Below are positions 63,830 through 64,000 of a DNA stretch of 64,000 nucleotides, one piece after another; the first letter of the stretch is position 1; each line of letters opens with the position of its first letter. The notes beneath the pieces were generated by a model that was given only the letters and a program-made list of their open reading frames with translations, ran no database searches and was not told where the DNA came from. The stretch is from Bacteroides oleiciplenus YIT 12058 (GTDB lineage Bacteria; Bacteroidota; Bacteroidia; Bacteroidales; Bacteroidaceae): NCBI RefSeq assembly GCF_000315485.1, contig NZ_JH992940.1:1686816-1750815 (forward strand). The letters are read 5' to 3'. The translations under genes and the position numbers were made by a program.

Positions 63830-64000
63830 CACCTTACAAATTCTAAAACCTTTTCAATTACCCAGTCCTGTTCTTCATTAGTAAGTGAAGGAAACATTGG
63901 TAATGCCAAACACTTAGTGTAGTATTCCTCAGCAACAGGACAATCTCCTTCTTTCCATCCAAATTGTTTATAATATGGCATCAAGTGTGCCGGTGCATAA
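63829..64000 (-). CDS. pseC: Pseudaminic acid aminotransferase PseC, C-terminal fragment
   Basis: An open frame enters from the right edge and stops with TGA at 63831-63829. The last 56 or so residues read as AHLMPYYKQFGWKEGDCPVAEEYY, shown here only as the pieces HLMPYY, GDCPVAEEYY, CLALPMFPSLT and WVIEKV, which match the C-terminal end of PLP-dependent DegT/PseC aminotransferases. It precedes pseF with a one-base overlap. The dehydratase PseB is expected further right, outside the window. Confidence 0.85.
   Translation of the reverse strand, partial: YAPAHLMPYYKQFGWKEGDCPVAEEYYTKCLALPMFPSLTNEEQDWVIEKVLEFVR

Noticed and set aside
1..64000. tRNA genes, insertion sequences and prophage genes
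   Set aside because: No cloverleaf-like sequence, transposase, integrase or phage structural gene was recognised in any frame.

Overview
The window reads as chromosome from a gut Bacteroides, most like the xylan-degrading B. intestinalis / B. cellulosilyticus group. The evidence is SusC/SusD pairs, SPII lipoproteins with the Bacteroidetes pattern, promoters of the TTTG-N19-TAnnTTTG type, little Shine-Dalgarno use, and a capsule locus that ends in an HU-like gene and a 31-residue 'smalltalk' ORF. The species is inferred, not shown. No tRNA, rRNA, CRISPR array, transposase or integrase was seen.

Region 1 (1-18.9 kb, minus strand) is a xylan utilisation locus. It holds a core operon xusA-xusB-xusC-xusD-xusE-xyn10C (13369 down to 384), the first 44 codons of a second GH10-like xylanase (running off at base 1), and a GH115 alpha-glucuronidase followed by a SASA-type esterase. 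SusCD pairs bind and import xylo-oligosaccharides, XusE is a surface lipoprotein, the GH10 enzymes cut the backbone, and GH115 plus the esterase remove side groups. The three promoters share one layout: a TAnnTTTG box with GTAA boxes at exactly the same two distances upstream. This suggests one activator, which is not in the window.

Region 2 (19.0-37.5 kb, plus strand) is mostly core genome. It has two paralogous M16 zinc proteases about 9 kb apart with related 5' leaders, a 110-residue unknown protein, a 1346-residue AlbA_2-domain protein, miaA, a diacylglycerol-kinase-like gene, kdsA, a DUF5687/ABC transporter pair, an NlpC/P60 lipoprotein and a TraB/GumN protein. The gaps hold unusual material: a 22-bp tandem array at 22.2 kb, a strongly structured candidate RNA at 22.6-22.8 kb, a minus-strand small-RNA candidate at 27.4 kb, and several families of intergenic inverted repeats.

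Region 3 (37.6-64 kb, minus strand) is a capsular or O-antigen locus transcribed from beyond the right edge. It starts with pseudaminic acid genes (pseC partial, pseF, pseG, pseH, pseI). Next comes a tightly packed set of nine genes that is unusual for a glycan locus: two acyl carrier proteins, two short-chain dehydrogenases, a split transketolase, an acyl-adenylating ligase, a KAS III enzyme and a metallo-beta-lactamase-fold hydrolase. Then come a secreted sialidase-fold protein, an epimerase, glycosyltransferases, flippase (wzx), polymerase (wzy), fnlA and fnlC for an L-FucNAc-type sugar, a WbuB-like transferase, an acetyltransferase, a polysaccharide deacetylase, a C4-reductase-like SDR and a WecA/WbpL-like initiating transferase. 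HU-like and smalltalk genes close the locus. The acyl/ketol module translationally coupled to the Pse genes is the best candidate here for an undescribed pathway, possibly making an unusual acyl or branched decoration on the glycan.
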